A stretch of DNA of 11,468 nt from the NCBI GenBank assembly GCA_900540545.1, contig UQGJ01000074.1, positions 1 through 11,468 of the forward strand, given 5' to 3'. Both the position numbers and the translations under genes were made by a program. A model generated the notes under the pieces. That model made no database searches, had not been told where the DNA came from, and saw only the letters and a program-made list of their open reading frames with translations. Every line of letters starts with the position of its first letter. The stretch's first letter is position 1. The stretch comes from an uncultured Eubacteriales bacterium. GTDB taxonomy: Bacteria; Bacillota; Clostridia; Oscillospirales; Oscillospiraceae. This document shows positions 1 through 7,280 of this stretch, one piece after another.

Positions 1-52
1 TTTTCTTTCGGTTCCTTTCTCAAACGAGAAAGGAACCCCCGCGCGGGAGCGC
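1..52 (-). repeat. Hairpin repeat element, left copy (minus orientation)
   Basis: A perfect 12-bp inverted repeat (10-21 and 26-37, loop AAAC on the plus strand) is flanked by TTTTCTTTC at 1-9 and by GCGGGAGCGC at 43-52. Read on the minus strand the order is GCGCTCCCGC box, hairpin with a GTTT loop, GAAAGAAAA tail. The same three parts occur in the same order on the plus strand at 11399-11463, so this is one of two inverted copies. There is no T-run on the 3' side in either direction, so it does not look like a normal intrinsic terminator. The element may continue to the left of the window. Confidence 0.65.
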
Positions 53-60
53 AAGTCCCC

Positions 61-78
61 GGCAGGGCCCGCCCTGCC
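61..78. repeat. GC-rich hairpin next to the left repeat
   Basis: A 7-bp perfect inverted repeat (GGCAGGG at 61-67, CCCTGCC at 72-78) with a 4-base loop. It lies just inside the left repeat element and may belong to it. No T-tract follows in the plus direction. Confidence 0.4.
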
Positions 79-116
79 CAAACTTTATAAAATCTTTCTG
101 TTATTCCACCTCCGCC

Positions 117-127
117 TATGGTAGAAT
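117..127 (+). promoter_or_regulatory. Extended -10 promoter for the 149-3215 operon
   Basis: TGGTAGAAT at 119-127 is an extended -10 (TG-n-TAGAAT, -10 hexamer 122-127). The -35 is poor (CTGTTA at 98-103, 18-base spacer), as is common for extended -10 promoters. The predicted start of transcription, near 134, falls just before the ribosome site GAGGTGA at 137-143. This fits a TTG start at 149. Confidence 0.45.
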
Positions 128-148
128 ATCATCTGCGAGGTGAAATGT

Positions 149-613
149 TTGGAGCTTTTACATGAGATGTTACTCACGGTGCTGGTGTCCATGGTCCCGG
201 TGGCGGAGCTGCGCTTCGGCATCCCCTTCGGGGTGTCCCAGGGGCTGCCCCACTGGCTGTCCTTCCTCTGCGCCGTAGTTGGAAATATGGTCCCCATCCC
301 CTTCATTCTGGTCTTTATCCGCCGCATCTTCAAGTGGATGCGCCGGCATCTGCCCCAGCTCAACTCTCTCGTGGACAAACTGGAGGCCAAGGCCCACCTG
401 AAGGGCAAGAAGGTGACCCGGTTCAAGTATCTGGGGCTGATGATTTTCGTGGCCATCCCCCTGCCGGGGACAGGGGCCTGGACGGGGGCGCTGGCGGCGG
501 CCTTTTTGGACATGCGGCTGCGGAAGGCCCTCCCCGCCATCTTTGCCGGGGTGCTGATCGCCGGATTCCTCATCACGGGGCTTACCTTCGGTTTCACGTC
601 CATTTTGAACTAA
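149..613 (+). CDS. COG2426-type small membrane protein (putative small multidrug export family)
   Basis: Integral membrane protein of about 154 residues, matching by eye the Sm_multidrug_ex family (PF06695, COG2426). Visible family features are an N-terminal hydrophobic helix running into PVAELRFGIPFG, a second hydrophobic segment around the PIPFILVF stretch, a basic amphipathic middle, the glycine/proline-rich IPLPGTGAWTGALAAA stretch and a final hydrophobic helix. The family name rests on thin evidence; transport has not been established for most members and the substrate is unknown. The start is uncertain. TTG at 149 has GAGGTGA (137-143) five bases upstream and is preferred. GTG at 140 overlaps that site and ATG at 167 has a distant GGAG; both are in frame. 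It is the first gene of the short operon with the next protein and recD2. Confidence 0.75.
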   Translation: MELLHEMLLTVLVSMVPVAELRFGIPFGVSQGLPHWLSFLCAVVGNMVPIPFILVFIRRIFKWMRRHLPQLNSLVDKLEAKAHLKGKKVTRFKYLGLMIFVAIPLPGTGAWTGALAAAFLDMRLRKALPAIFAGVLIAGFLITGLTFGFTSILN

Positions 614-654
614 GCGCCGCCCATCTGCATAGGATGGCCCGGAGGTGGGTCACC

Positions 655-990
655 ATGCTGCACGCGATTTTGGAAATCATCCTGTCCCTGCTGGCCGTAT
701 TCGGCCTCTTTTCCCTGGGCTGGCTGGCCTTCGGAAAACTGCTGGCCCCCGGCGAGCCCTATGCCCCGGTCTACGCCGTGGTCCCCGCCCGGGGGGACGG
801 GGCGGCGCTGGAACAGACGGTGCGGGGACTGCTCTGGCTTCGGGGGGACGCCTACCAGCGTTACACCGTGGTCATCGCCGACGCGGGGCTGGACCGGGTG
901 GGGCTGGCCGTCGCCACCACCCTGGCCAACGAGGAGCCGAAGGTGGTGCTGTGCCCCATGGGGGCGCTGGAGGAATATCTCGTACTGTAA
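655..990 (+). CDS. Hypothetical membrane-anchored protein, 111 aa
   Basis: I do not recognise a named family. The protein has one strong N-terminal membrane helix (about residues 3-30) followed by a small soluble domain. That domain alternates hydrophobic strands and helices (VYAVVPARGDG, YTVVIADAG, KVVLCPMG), which resembles the first half of a GT-A/Rossmann-like fold as in family 2 glycosyltransferases. There is no DxD metal site and it is far too short to be a whole enzyme. ATG at 655 has a very good site, GGAGGTGG at 641-648, six bases upstream. It lies 41 bases after the preceding gene and 14 bases before recD2, so it is probably translated from the same message. Conserved linkage to recD2 is possible but not tested here. 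Confidence 0.7.
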   Translation: MLHAILEIILSLLAVFGLFSLGWLAFGKLLAPGEPYAPVYAVVPARGDGAALEQTVRGLLWLRGDAYQRYTVVIADAGLDRVGLAVATTLANEEPKVVLCPMGALEEYLVL

Positions 991-1004
991 GGGGTTTGTA
1001 CATC

Positions 1005-3215
1005 GTGGAGGAAGTCAAAGAGCTCAATCTCATCGAGGGGACGGTGGAGTCGGTCGTGTTCCGCAACGAGGAAAACGGCTACACCGTCCTTCGCCTTACC
1101 GTGGGGGACCGGGAGCCAGTGACGGTGGTGGGCTGTATGCCCGGGGCCGCCCCCGGCGAGGGGCTGGCCGTCCAGGGCACCTGGGGCCGCCACGCCTCTT
1201 ACGGCGAGCAGTTCAAGGCCGAGGTGGTGGAGCGGCGGGTCCCCGTGGGGGAAAAGGCCATCTTTGAGTACCTCTCCTCCGGGGCCATCAAGGGGGTGGG
1301 GACCTCCACCGCCCGGCGGCTGGTGGAGGAGTTCGGCGGGGAGACCTTCACCGTTCTGGCCGAGCAGCCGGAGCTGCTGACCAAGATCAAGGGCATCACC
1401 CGGAAGCGGGCCCTGGAGATCGGCGAGTCCTTCCGGCTCCAGATGGGGATGCGGCTGCTGCTGGAATTCCTGTCCGGCCACGGGCTGCCCCTCCAGCTCG
1501 CCATGCCCCTCTACCGCCGGTACGGCAACGAGGCGTTGGAGGTTTTGCAGGACAACCCGTACTTACTGGTGGACGAGGAGCTGGGCGTCCCCTTCTCCGC
1601 CGCCGACGACCTGGCCCTGTCCATCGGCATGGAGGGGGAGGACCCCCAGCGGATGGAGGCGGGACTGCTGTTCGAGCTGTCCCACAACCTGATGAACGGG
1701 CACACCTTCCTCCCCGCGGCCAAGCTGCTGTGGGCCACGGGACAGCTCATCGGCGTGGAGGAGTCCGCCCTGGCCGAGGCGCTGACCGCCCTGGAACAGC
1801 GGGGCGAGGTGGTCCGGGAGCCGGTGGCGGGGCAGGACGCCTGCTACCTGGCCCCCGTTCAGGAGGCCGAGGAGTACGTGGCCCTGCGCCTTGCCGAGAT
1901 GTGCGCCCACGAGCTGTGCCCGCCCCAGGGCCTGGACAAGCTGCTGGAGCGCATCCAGGCCGAGCAGGGCATCGAATACGCCCCCCAGCAGAGGGAGGCT
2001 GTGGAGCTGGCCGCCAGCCGTCAGGTCATGCTGCTCACCGGCGGGCCGGGCACGGGCAAGACCACCTGCCTCCGGGGGGCCCTGGCCCTCTTCGACGCCC
2101 TGGGGCTGGAGACCGCCCTCACCGCCCCCACGGGCCGGGCGGCCAAGCGGATGGGCGAAGCCTGCGGGGCCGAGGCCACCACCATCCACCGCCTGTTGGA
2201 GACCCAGTTCGATTCCCACAGCGGCCAGCTGGTCTTTGCCCACGACGAGGACGACCCCCTGGCCGTGGACGCGGTCATCGTGGACGAGACCTCCATGGTG
2301 GACGTGCCCCTCATGCGGGCGCTGCTGTCCGCGCTGCGGGGGGACTGCCGCCTGATTCTGGTGGGGGACCCGGACCAGCTCCCGTCGGTGGGGCCGGGGA
2401 ACCTGCTGTCCGACCTCATCCGCAGCGGCAAGGTGCCCACGGTGCGGCTCACCGAGATTTTCCGGCAGGCCGCCCAGAGCGCCATCGTCATGAACGCCCA
2501 CTCCATCAACCGGGGCCAGGTCCCGGATTTACATAACAACAAAAGCGACTTCTTTTTCCTCCGCCGCAAGGACCCCTACCGCACGGCCGAGACTGTGGTG
2601 GAGCTGGTCCGGACCCGTCTGCCGGAGAACATGGGCATCCCGGCGGACCAGATACAGGTCCTCTCCCCCACCCGGAAGCACCAGGCAGGGACCTTCGCCC
2701 TGAACCAGCTCTTGCAGGCGGCGGTGAATCCCCCCGCCGAGGACAAGCCGGAGCGGCGGTTCGGCTCCTTCCTCTTCCGGACGGGGGACCGGGTCATGCA
2801 GGTGAAGAACAACTACGACATCCTGTGGAAGAACGCCGACGGCCTGGGGGCCGGGATGGGGGTCTTCAACGGGGACATCGGGCGCATCACGGACATCGAC
2901 AACCGCTCGGAGCTGGTGACGGTGGACTTCGACGGGCGGCTGGTGGAGTACTCCCCCGACATGCTGGGGGAGCTGGAACCGGCCTACGCCATGACGGTCC
3001 ACAAGGCCCAGGGCAGCGAGTACCGGGCGGTGATCCTGGCCGTCAGCGACGCGCCGCCCCTGCTGCTGACCCGGGGGGTGCTGTATACCGCCGTCACCCG
3101 GGCCAGGGAGCTGTTCATCCTGGTGGGGGACGATGAGCGGGTGGCGCAGATGGTAGCCAACGACCGTCAGCAGAGGCGGTATTCGGGGCTGAGGGCGAGG
3201 TTGGCGCGGAGCTGA
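1005..3215 (+). CDS. recD2: RecD2-type ATP-dependent 5'-3' DNA helicase (RecD/TraA family)
   Basis: Superfamily 1B helicase of about 736 residues, the usual size for RecD2 proteins that act without RecBC, in DNA repair and replication-fork maintenance. Domain order is an N-terminal OB-like region (about 1-90), helix-hairpin-helix repeats starting at GAIKGVG (93-99) and continuing through LTKIKGITRKRA, then two RecA-like domains. Visible motifs are Walker A GGPGTGKT (346-353), Walker B VDETSMVD (D427, E428), motif III VGDPDQLPSVG (G454, D455), an SH3-like insertion beginning near VFNGDIG (620), motif V VHKAQGSE (H666-E672) and motif VI TAVTRAR (695-701). GTG at 1005 is chosen because AAGGGG (989-994) lies ten bases upstream; TTG at 996 is too close to it. 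The open frame extends much further upstream but overlaps the previous gene and has no family similarity there. Confidence 0.93.
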   Translation: MEEVKELNLIEGTVESVVFRNEENGYTVLRLTVGDREPVTVVGCMPGAAPGEGLAVQGTWGRHASYGEQFKAEVVERRVPVGEKAIFEYLSSGAIKGVGTSTARRLVEEFGGETFTVLAEQPELLTKIKGITRKRALEIGESFRLQMGMRLLLEFLSGHGLPLQLAMPLYRRYGNEALEVLQDNPYLLVDEELGVPFSAADDLALSIGMEGEDPQRMEAGLLFELSHNLMNGHTFLPAAKLLWATGQLIGVEESALAEALTALEQRGEVVREPVAGQDACYLAPVQEAEEYVALRLAEMCAHELCPPQGLDKLLERIQAEQGIEYAPQQREAVELAASRQVMLLTGGPGTGKTTCLRGALALFDALGLETALTAPTGRAAKRMGEACGAEATTIHRLLETQFDSHSGQLVFAHDEDDPLAVDAVIVDETSMVDVPLMRALLSALRGDCRLILVGDPDQLPSVGPGNLLSDLIRSGKVPTVRLTEIFRQAAQSAIVMNAHSINRGQVPDLHNNKSDFFFLRRKDPYRTAETVVELVRTRLPENMGIPADQIQVLSPTRKHQAGTFALNQLLQAAVNPPAEDKPERRFGSFLFRTGDRVMQVKNNYDILWKNADGLGAGMGVFNGDIGRITDIDNRSELVTVDFDGRLVEYSPDMLGELEPAYAMTVHKAQGSEYRAVILAVSDAPPLLLTRGVLYTAVTRARELFILVGDDERVAQMVANDRQQRRYSGLRARLARS

Positions 3216-3247
3216 GGCCCCGCCGGGCGGCCCTCCAAACATTACGA

Positions 3248-3286
3248 TCCGCCGCGGCCGGTCGAGGGCATACCGGCCGCGGCGGA
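3248..3286 (+). terminator. Strong hairpin after recD2, probable terminator
   Basis: A 15-bp perfect GC-rich stem (3248-3262 with 3272-3286) with a 9-base loop begins 33 bases after the recD2 stop. The downstream sequence AACCGCTTTATG is not a real T-tract, so it may be a weak or factor-assisted terminator, or a message-stabilising hairpin. It separates recD2 from the iron operon promoter 22 bases further on. Confidence 0.5.
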
Positions 3287-3307
3287 ACCGCTTTATGAAA
3301 AAAATGC

Positions 3308-3336
3308 TTGCCAAAGCCAACCAGTTGTGCTATGCT
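3308..3336 (+). promoter_or_regulatory. Sigma-A-like promoter of the iron importer operon
   Basis: TTGCCA (3308-3313), a 17-base spacer and TATGCT (3331-3336) match the vegetative consensus in 4 of 6 positions each with ideal spacing. The predicted start is near 3343, giving a leader of about 100 bases before the permease start at 3446. The -10 overlaps the candidate iron-repressor site at 3325-3343. Confidence 0.6.
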
Positions 3337-3343
3337 AACCAAG
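3325..3343. promoter_or_regulatory. Candidate DtxR/IdeR-family operator over the -10
   Basis: TTGTGCTATGCTAACCAAG matches the DtxR/IdeR consensus TTAGGTTAGGCTAACCTAA at 13 of 19 positions by my count, with the right half (GCTAACC) perfect. It covers the -10 hexamer and start point, the usual place for a metal-dependent repressor. The regulator is not in the window, so the assignment is inference. Confidence 0.35.
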
Positions 3344-3347
3344 CTGT

Positions 3348-3397
3348 GAGCAGTGTGACGCACAGGTTCGGATGTGCGTTCATGCTGTCTCTTTTTT
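3348..3397 (+). terminator. Terminator-like leader hairpin with T6 (possible attenuator)
   Basis: A 7-bp core stem, ACGCACA (3358-3364) with TGTGCGT (3373-3379), sits on an outer stem, GAGCAG (3348-3353) with CTG-t-CTC (3385-3391), separated by a small internal loop. Six T residues (3392-3397) follow directly. It lies between the promoter and the first gene of the iron operon, so it could end most transcripts early or separate a short leader RNA from the operon. Confidence 0.4.
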
Positions 3398-3403
3398 GGC
3401 AAA

Positions 3404-3423
3404 AGGTTAGCTTTAGCTAACTA
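3404..3423. promoter_or_regulatory. Palindrome with GGTTAGC/GCTAAC arms, second operator candidate
   Basis: GTTAGCT (3406-3412) and AGCTAAC (3415-3421) form a perfect 7-bp inverted repeat with a two-base centre. The arm GGTTAGC (3405-3411) is the exact complement of GCTAACC at 3334-3340 over the promoter. The half-sites resemble DtxR/IdeR boxes, but the spacing between arms is larger than in the classical 19-bp box. It sits 22 bases before the permease start, so it could also act as an RNA hairpin near the ribosome site. Confidence 0.35.
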
Positions 3424-3445
3424 TCTAAATTCAGGAGTGAAGCCT

Positions 3446-4459
3446 ATGAAAGACAAGCACATCACCTTGGCGCTGGCCGTCCTCGTGACCGCCGCCTCTG
3501 TGGTTTCCCTGTTCATCGGCGTATTGGACATGGACCTGTCCGGCCTGCTGGCCGGAGACGCCGGGCAGCTGGAAATTCTGCTGATCTCCCGCCTGCCCCG
3601 CCTGCTCTCCATCCTCTGCACCGGCGTGGGCATGAGCGTGGCGGGGCTGATCATGCAGCAGCTTTGCAGGAACAAATTTGTCTCCCCCACCACGGGGGCG
3701 ACCATCTCCTCGGCGCAGTTCGGCATCTTGCTGGCCCTGCTGTTCATGCCCAATTCCACCCTCTGGGGGCGGGCGCTGTTTGCCTGCGCCACCGCCGTTT
3801 CCGGCACCTGGCTCTTCGTCTGGTTTATCCAGCGCATCCAGTTCAAGGATGTGGTCATGGTGCCCCTGGTGGGCATCATGTTCGGCAACGTCATCGGCGG
3901 CGTCACAAGCTTTCTGGCCTACCGGTATGAGATGACCCAGGCGCTCTCCACGTGGCTGGTGGGGCATTTCTCCATGGTGCTCCGGGGGCGGTACGAGCTG
4001 GTGTTTCTGGTGGTGCCCCTGGTCATTCTGGCCTTCGTCTTTGCCAACCACTTTAACATCGTGGGCCTGGGCCGTGATTTCTCCAGCAACCTGGGGGTCC
4101 CATACAGCTTCGTGCTGTTTTCCGGCCTCACCATCGCGGCCCTGATCACCGCCAGCATCGTGGTGGTGGTCGGCTCCATCAGCTACATCGGGCTGATCGT
4201 CCCCAACGTGGTCGCCATGTTCAAGGGGGATAAGATTCGGGGCACGCTGGTGGACACGGCCCTGTTCGGCGCCCTGTTCGTGCTGGTGTGCGACATGCTG
4301 GGCCGCGTGCTCATCGCCCCCTACGAGCTGCCCATCGAGCTGATCGTGGGCATCCTGGGCAGCGTGATTTTTGTGGCCCTGCTGTTCTACCGGCTGAACC
4401 ACGGGAACCAAAGCCTCCGCGCCCTGCTGGCCGACCGTCCGAAGGGGGGCTGCGCGTGA
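3446..4459 (+). CDS. Iron-siderophore ABC transporter permease 1 (FecCD family, YclN/CeuB/FatD-like)
   Basis: Inner membrane subunit, about 337 residues, the normal size for FecCD permeases (PF01032), with multiple hydrophobic helices throughout. Signature regions are RLPR at 49-52 before a long helix and QQLCRNKFVSP at 71-81. The latter is typical of the YclN/CeuB/VctD/FatD branch that pairs with a distinct second permease and carries catechol-type siderophores. The C-terminal part includes SYIGLIVPNVVAMFKGD, the cytoplasmic loop that couples to the ATPase. ATG at 3446 has AGGAG (3433-3437) eight bases upstream. It is the first gene of a four-gene operon whose order equals yclNOPQ and ceuBCDE. 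The exact substrate cannot be read from sequence. Confidence 0.92.
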   Translation: MKDKHITLALAVLVTAASVVSLFIGVLDMDLSGLLAGDAGQLEILLISRLPRLLSILCTGVGMSVAGLIMQQLCRNKFVSPTTGATISSAQFGILLALLFMPNSTLWGRALFACATAVSGTWLFVWFIQRIQFKDVVMVPLVGIMFGNVIGGVTSFLAYRYEMTQALSTWLVGHFSMVLRGRYELVFLVVPLVILAFVFANHFNIVGLGRDFSSNLGVPYSFVLFSGLTIAALITASIVVVVGSISYIGLIVPNVVAMFKGDKIRGTLVDTALFGALFVLVCDMLGRVLIAPYELPIELIVGILGSVIFVALLFYRLNHGNQSLRALLADRPKGGCA

Positions 4460-5475
4460 ATACAGCCAAGCTCTGCGCCCCGCCGGCCACCGCCGCGGCC
4501 GCCCGCCCCGCCCGCCGCGCCGGGCTTTCAACCAGGACCAAGCTGACGGTCCTCCTCCTGCTGGCCGTCCTGGCGGGCGCGCTCTACCTGTGCGTGGACA
4601 TCGATCCCAGGTATGTGTCCTTCGCCATCCGCCTGCGCCTGCCCAAGCTGGTCGTCATGCTGCTCACCGCCTTCTGCATCGGCAGCGCCTCCATCGTGTT
4701 CCAGTCCATCATCAACAACACCATCGTGACCCCCTGCCTGCTGGGCATGAACTCTCTGTACACGGCGATCCACACCGGCGTGGTCTTTTTCCTGGGCTCG
4801 GGCAGCCTCATCGCCCGCAGCAGCAACCTGGCCTTTCTGACGGACCTGGCGCTGATGGGGGGCGCGGCCACCCTGATTTACAGCTACCTGTTTCAAAAGA
4901 CCCGGTACAACGTGCTGTACGTCCTGCTGGCGGGTACCATTCTGACCACCTTTTTCTCCAGCCTTCAGAGCACCATGACCCGCGCCATGGACCCCAACGA
5001 GTATGACGCCCTGCTGGCGACCCTGGTGGCCAGCTTCTCCAACGTCAACTCCGAGATCATCGCGCTCTCCGCCCTCATGATGGGGGCAGTGATCTTCTTT
5101 CTCCGCAGGGAGCTGGCCCTGCTGGACGTGATCAACCTGGGCAAGGCCCAGGCCATCAACCTGGGGGTGGACTACGACAGGGTCATCCGCAAGCTGCTGC
5201 TGGGCGTGGTCCTGTTCATCACCATTGCCACCGCCATGGTGGGGCCCATCTCCTTTCTGGGCCTGATCATCGCCAATCTCTCCCGGCAGCTCCTGCGCAC
5301 CTACCGGCACGGACCGCTCATGCTGGGCTCGGCCCTGTTCGGCATGGTCATCCTGGTGTTCGGGCAGCTCATTGTGGAACACGTCTTTGTGTACACCATC
5401 CCCGTCAGCGTGTTCATAACCGTAGGCGGCGGGATTTATTTTCTCTATCTGCTGTTGACGCAAAAAAGGAGGTAG
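4456..5475 (+). CDS. Iron-siderophore ABC transporter permease 2 (FecCD family, YclO/CeuC/FatC-like)
   Basis: Second membrane subunit, about 339 residues. The GTG start at 4456 overlaps the previous stop by four bases (GTGA), with a G-rich ribosome site at 4442-4449, indicating coupled translation. The first 28 residues are an unusual Ala/Pro/Arg-rich stretch (ATAAAARPARRAG) before the first helix at about 30-46. RLPK occurs at 61-64 and FQSIINNTIVTP at 82-93, the latter typical of the YclO/CeuC/FatC branch, supporting pairing with permease 1 as a heterodimer. GPISFLGLIIANLSRQLL near the C-terminus is the ATPase-coupling region. A start inside the N-terminal stretch cannot be excluded, but no better ribosome site is evident. 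Confidence 0.92.
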   Translation: MNTAKLCAPPATAAAARPARRAGLSTRTKLTVLLLLAVLAGALYLCVDIDPRYVSFAIRLRLPKLVVMLLTAFCIGSASIVFQSIINNTIVTPCLLGMNSLYTAIHTGVVFFLGSGSLIARSSNLAFLTDLALMGGAATLIYSYLFQKTRYNVLYVLLAGTILTTFFSSLQSTMTRAMDPNEYDALLATLVASFSNVNSEIIALSALMMGAVIFFLRRELALLDVINLGKAQAINLGVDYDRVIRKLLLGVVLFITIATAMVGPISFLGLIIANLSRQLLRTYRHGPLMLGSALFGMVILVFGQLIVEHVFVYTIPVSVFITVGGGIYFLYLLLTQKRR

Positions 5476-5477
5476 CC

Positions 5478-6230
5478 ATGCGTATCAAAGCGCTTTCTAA
5501 GGCATATGACGGCAAGGCCGTGGTGGATGGCGTGAGCTTTTCCATCCCCAAGGGCAAGGTGCTCTCCCTTATCGGACCCAACGGGGCGGGCAAGTCCACC
5601 GTGATGGGCATGATCTCCCGGCTGGTGGCCCGGGACGAGGGCCTGGTGGAATTCGAGGGCCGGGACATCTCCCACTGGAAAAGCCGGGAGCTGGCCCAAA
5701 AGCTGGCCATCCTCACCCAGACCAACGCCGTGCAGATGAAGCTCACCGTCCGGGAGCTGGTGGCCTTCGGCCGCTTCCCGTACAGCGGAAGCCACATCAC
5801 CGCCGAGGACGCGGCCATCATCGACCGCGCCATCGCATACATGGAGCTGGGCCCCTTCCAGCACCGCTTCATCGACGAGCTCTCCGGCGGACAGCGCCAG
5901 CGGGCGTACATCGCCATGGTCATCGCCCAGGATACCGACTACGTGCTGCTGGACGAGCCCACAAACAATCTCGACATCTATCACGCCACCAATATGATGA
6001 AAATGGTGCGCCGGCTGTGCGACGAGCTGGGCAAAACCGTGATCCTGGTCCTCCACGAAATCAACTACGCCGCCTTTTACTCCGACTATATCTGCGCCTT
6101 CGTGGATGGGAAAATCGCTAAATTCGGCACGGTAAAGGAGGTGATGACGGAGGAGAATTTGTCCGAGATATACCACGTGGACTTCCGGATACAGGAGGTC
6201 CACGGAAAGCCCCTGTCGATCTACTATTGA
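5478..6230 (+). CDS. Iron-siderophore ABC transporter ATP-binding protein (YclP/CeuD/FatE-like)
   Basis: Cytoplasmic ATPase of 250 residues that powers the two permeases. All nucleotide-binding motifs are intact: Walker A GPNGAGKST (33-41), Q-loop Q81, signature LSGGQRQR (135-142), Walker B ending VLLDEP (D159, E160), D-loop NNLD and switch histidine H193. The sequence between Walker A and the signature (TQTNAVQMKLTVRELVAFG) is typical of iron-siderophore importers. ATG at 5478 has AGGAGG at 5466-5471, only two bases after the upstream stop, so the gene is coupled to permease 2. I expect it to serve only this importer, although such ATPases can be shared. Confidence 0.94.
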   Translation: MRIKALSKAYDGKAVVDGVSFSIPKGKVLSLIGPNGAGKSTVMGMISRLVARDEGLVEFEGRDISHWKSRELAQKLAILTQTNAVQMKLTVRELVAFGRFPYSGSHITAEDAAIIDRAIAYMELGPFQHRFIDELSGGQRQRAYIAMVIAQDTDYVLLDEPTNNLDIYHATNMMKMVRRLCDELGKTVILVLHEINYAAFYSDYICAFVDGKIAKFGTVKEVMTEENLSEIYHVDFRIQEVHGKPLSIYY

Positions 6231-6268
6231 CCGCACTGTTCCACACTTTGATAAAGGGAGAATGCATC

Positions 6269-7261
6269 ATGAAGCACACCAATGCGATCCTGTCCCTGGC
6301 GCTGGCCGCCGCCATCGGACTTTCCCTCGCGGCCTGCGGGAATACGGCCGACCCGGCCGGCTCCGCCCCGGTCCAGCAGACGGCCTCCGCCACCGTCACC
6401 ATCACCGCCCTCGACAGCGCCAAGGAGCCCATCCAGCTTGAGGTCCCCTTCGACCCCCAGCGCGTGGCGGTCCTGGACATGGCCGCGCTGGACATTCTGG
6501 ACGGGCTGGGTCTTGGCGGCAGGGTGGTGGGCGCGGCCTCCACCTCGCTGGAATATCTGCAGGGCTATGCCGCGGACGGCGGTATCGCCAAGCTGGGCAC
6601 CATCAAGGAGGCCGATTTGGAGGCCGTCATGTCCTGCGAGCCGGACGTCATTTTCATCGGCGGCCGGCTGAGCGCCTCCTATGATTCCCTTCGGCAGATC
6701 GCCCCCGTGGTGTTCCTCGCCACGGACGCAGAGCTTGGGTTGGTGGAGAGCGTGCGGCAGAACGCCGCCACGATTGCCTCCATCTTCGGCGTGGAGTCCT
6801 CGGTGGACGAGCTTATGAGCGGATTTGACAGCCGGATCCAGGCGCTGGCGGAGTTCGCCGCCGGGAAGACCGCCATCGTGGGCATGACCACCAGCGGTGG
6901 CTTCAACGTCCTGGGCAACGACGGCCGCTGCTCCATCATTGGCCGGGAGCTGGGCTTTGAGAACGCCGGGGTGTCCGCCAATATCGACACCTCCACCCAC
7001 GGCAACGAGGCGTCCTTTGAATTTATCGTGGACAAGGACCCCCAGTACATCTTCATCATGGACCGGGATGCCGCCATCGGAACCGACGGTGCCCGGCTGG
7101 CTCCCGAAATCATGGAAAACGAGCTGGTGATGAAGACCTCCGCCTACCAAGACGGCAATATCGTCTATCTGGCGCACCCCGCCGTATGGTACACCGCCGA
7201 GGGCGGCATCACCGCCCTGGACGTGATGCTCCAGGACCTGGAGACCGCGCTTCTGCCGTGA
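6269..7261 (+). CDS. Iron-siderophore ABC transporter substrate-binding lipoprotein (YclQ/CeuE-like)
   Basis: Extracellular binding lipoprotein, about 330 residues, of the class III periplasmic-binding family (PF01497). The signal peptide has K2, a hydrophobic core (about 6-20) and the lipobox LAAC, so C23 is the predicted lipidated cysteine. The mature protein begins with a Ser/Thr/Ala-rich linker. The family start, PQRVAVLDMAALDILDGLG, is followed by VVGAAST, a first-lobe LGTIKEADLEAVMSCEPDVIF and a typical second lobe. ATG at 6269 has AAAGGGAG (6253-6260) eight bases upstream and lies 38 bases after the ATPase gene. It is the last gene of the operon, with a strong terminator 20 bases after its stop. 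Size and fold fit siderophore capture; the ligand is not determinable here. Confidence 0.92.
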   Translation: MKHTNAILSLALAAAIGLSLAACGNTADPAGSAPVQQTASATVTITALDSAKEPIQLEVPFDPQRVAVLDMAALDILDGLGLGGRVVGAASTSLEYLQGYAADGGIAKLGTIKEADLEAVMSCEPDVIFIGGRLSASYDSLRQIAPVVFLATDAELGLVESVRQNAATIASIFGVESSVDELMSGFDSRIQALAEFAAGKTAIVGMTTSGGFNVLGNDGRCSIIGRELGFENAGVSANIDTSTHGNEASFEFIVDKDPQYIFIMDRDAAIGTDGARLAPEIMENELVMKTSAYQDGNIVYLAHPAVWYTAEGGITALDVMLQDLETALLP

Positions 7262-7280
7262 GCCCCCCCCGCCGGCAGGA

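Noticed and set aside
145..165. Six-codon ATG...TGA reading frame as a leader peptide ahead of the first gene
   Set aside because: It overlaps the most likely start (TTG 149) in another frame, its ribosome site is only about two bases away, and a frame this short arises easily by chance.
645..1004. Upstream extension of the recD2 reading frame
   Set aside because: It overlaps the 655-990 gene, reads as Gly/Arg-rich low-complexity protein typical of a shadow frame, and lacks RecD2 similarity; GTG 1005 has a proper ribosome site.
3308..3445. Fur box in the iron operon promoter
   Set aside because: No stretch resembling the GATAATGATAATCATTATC consensus is present; the half-sites seen are of GGTTAG type.
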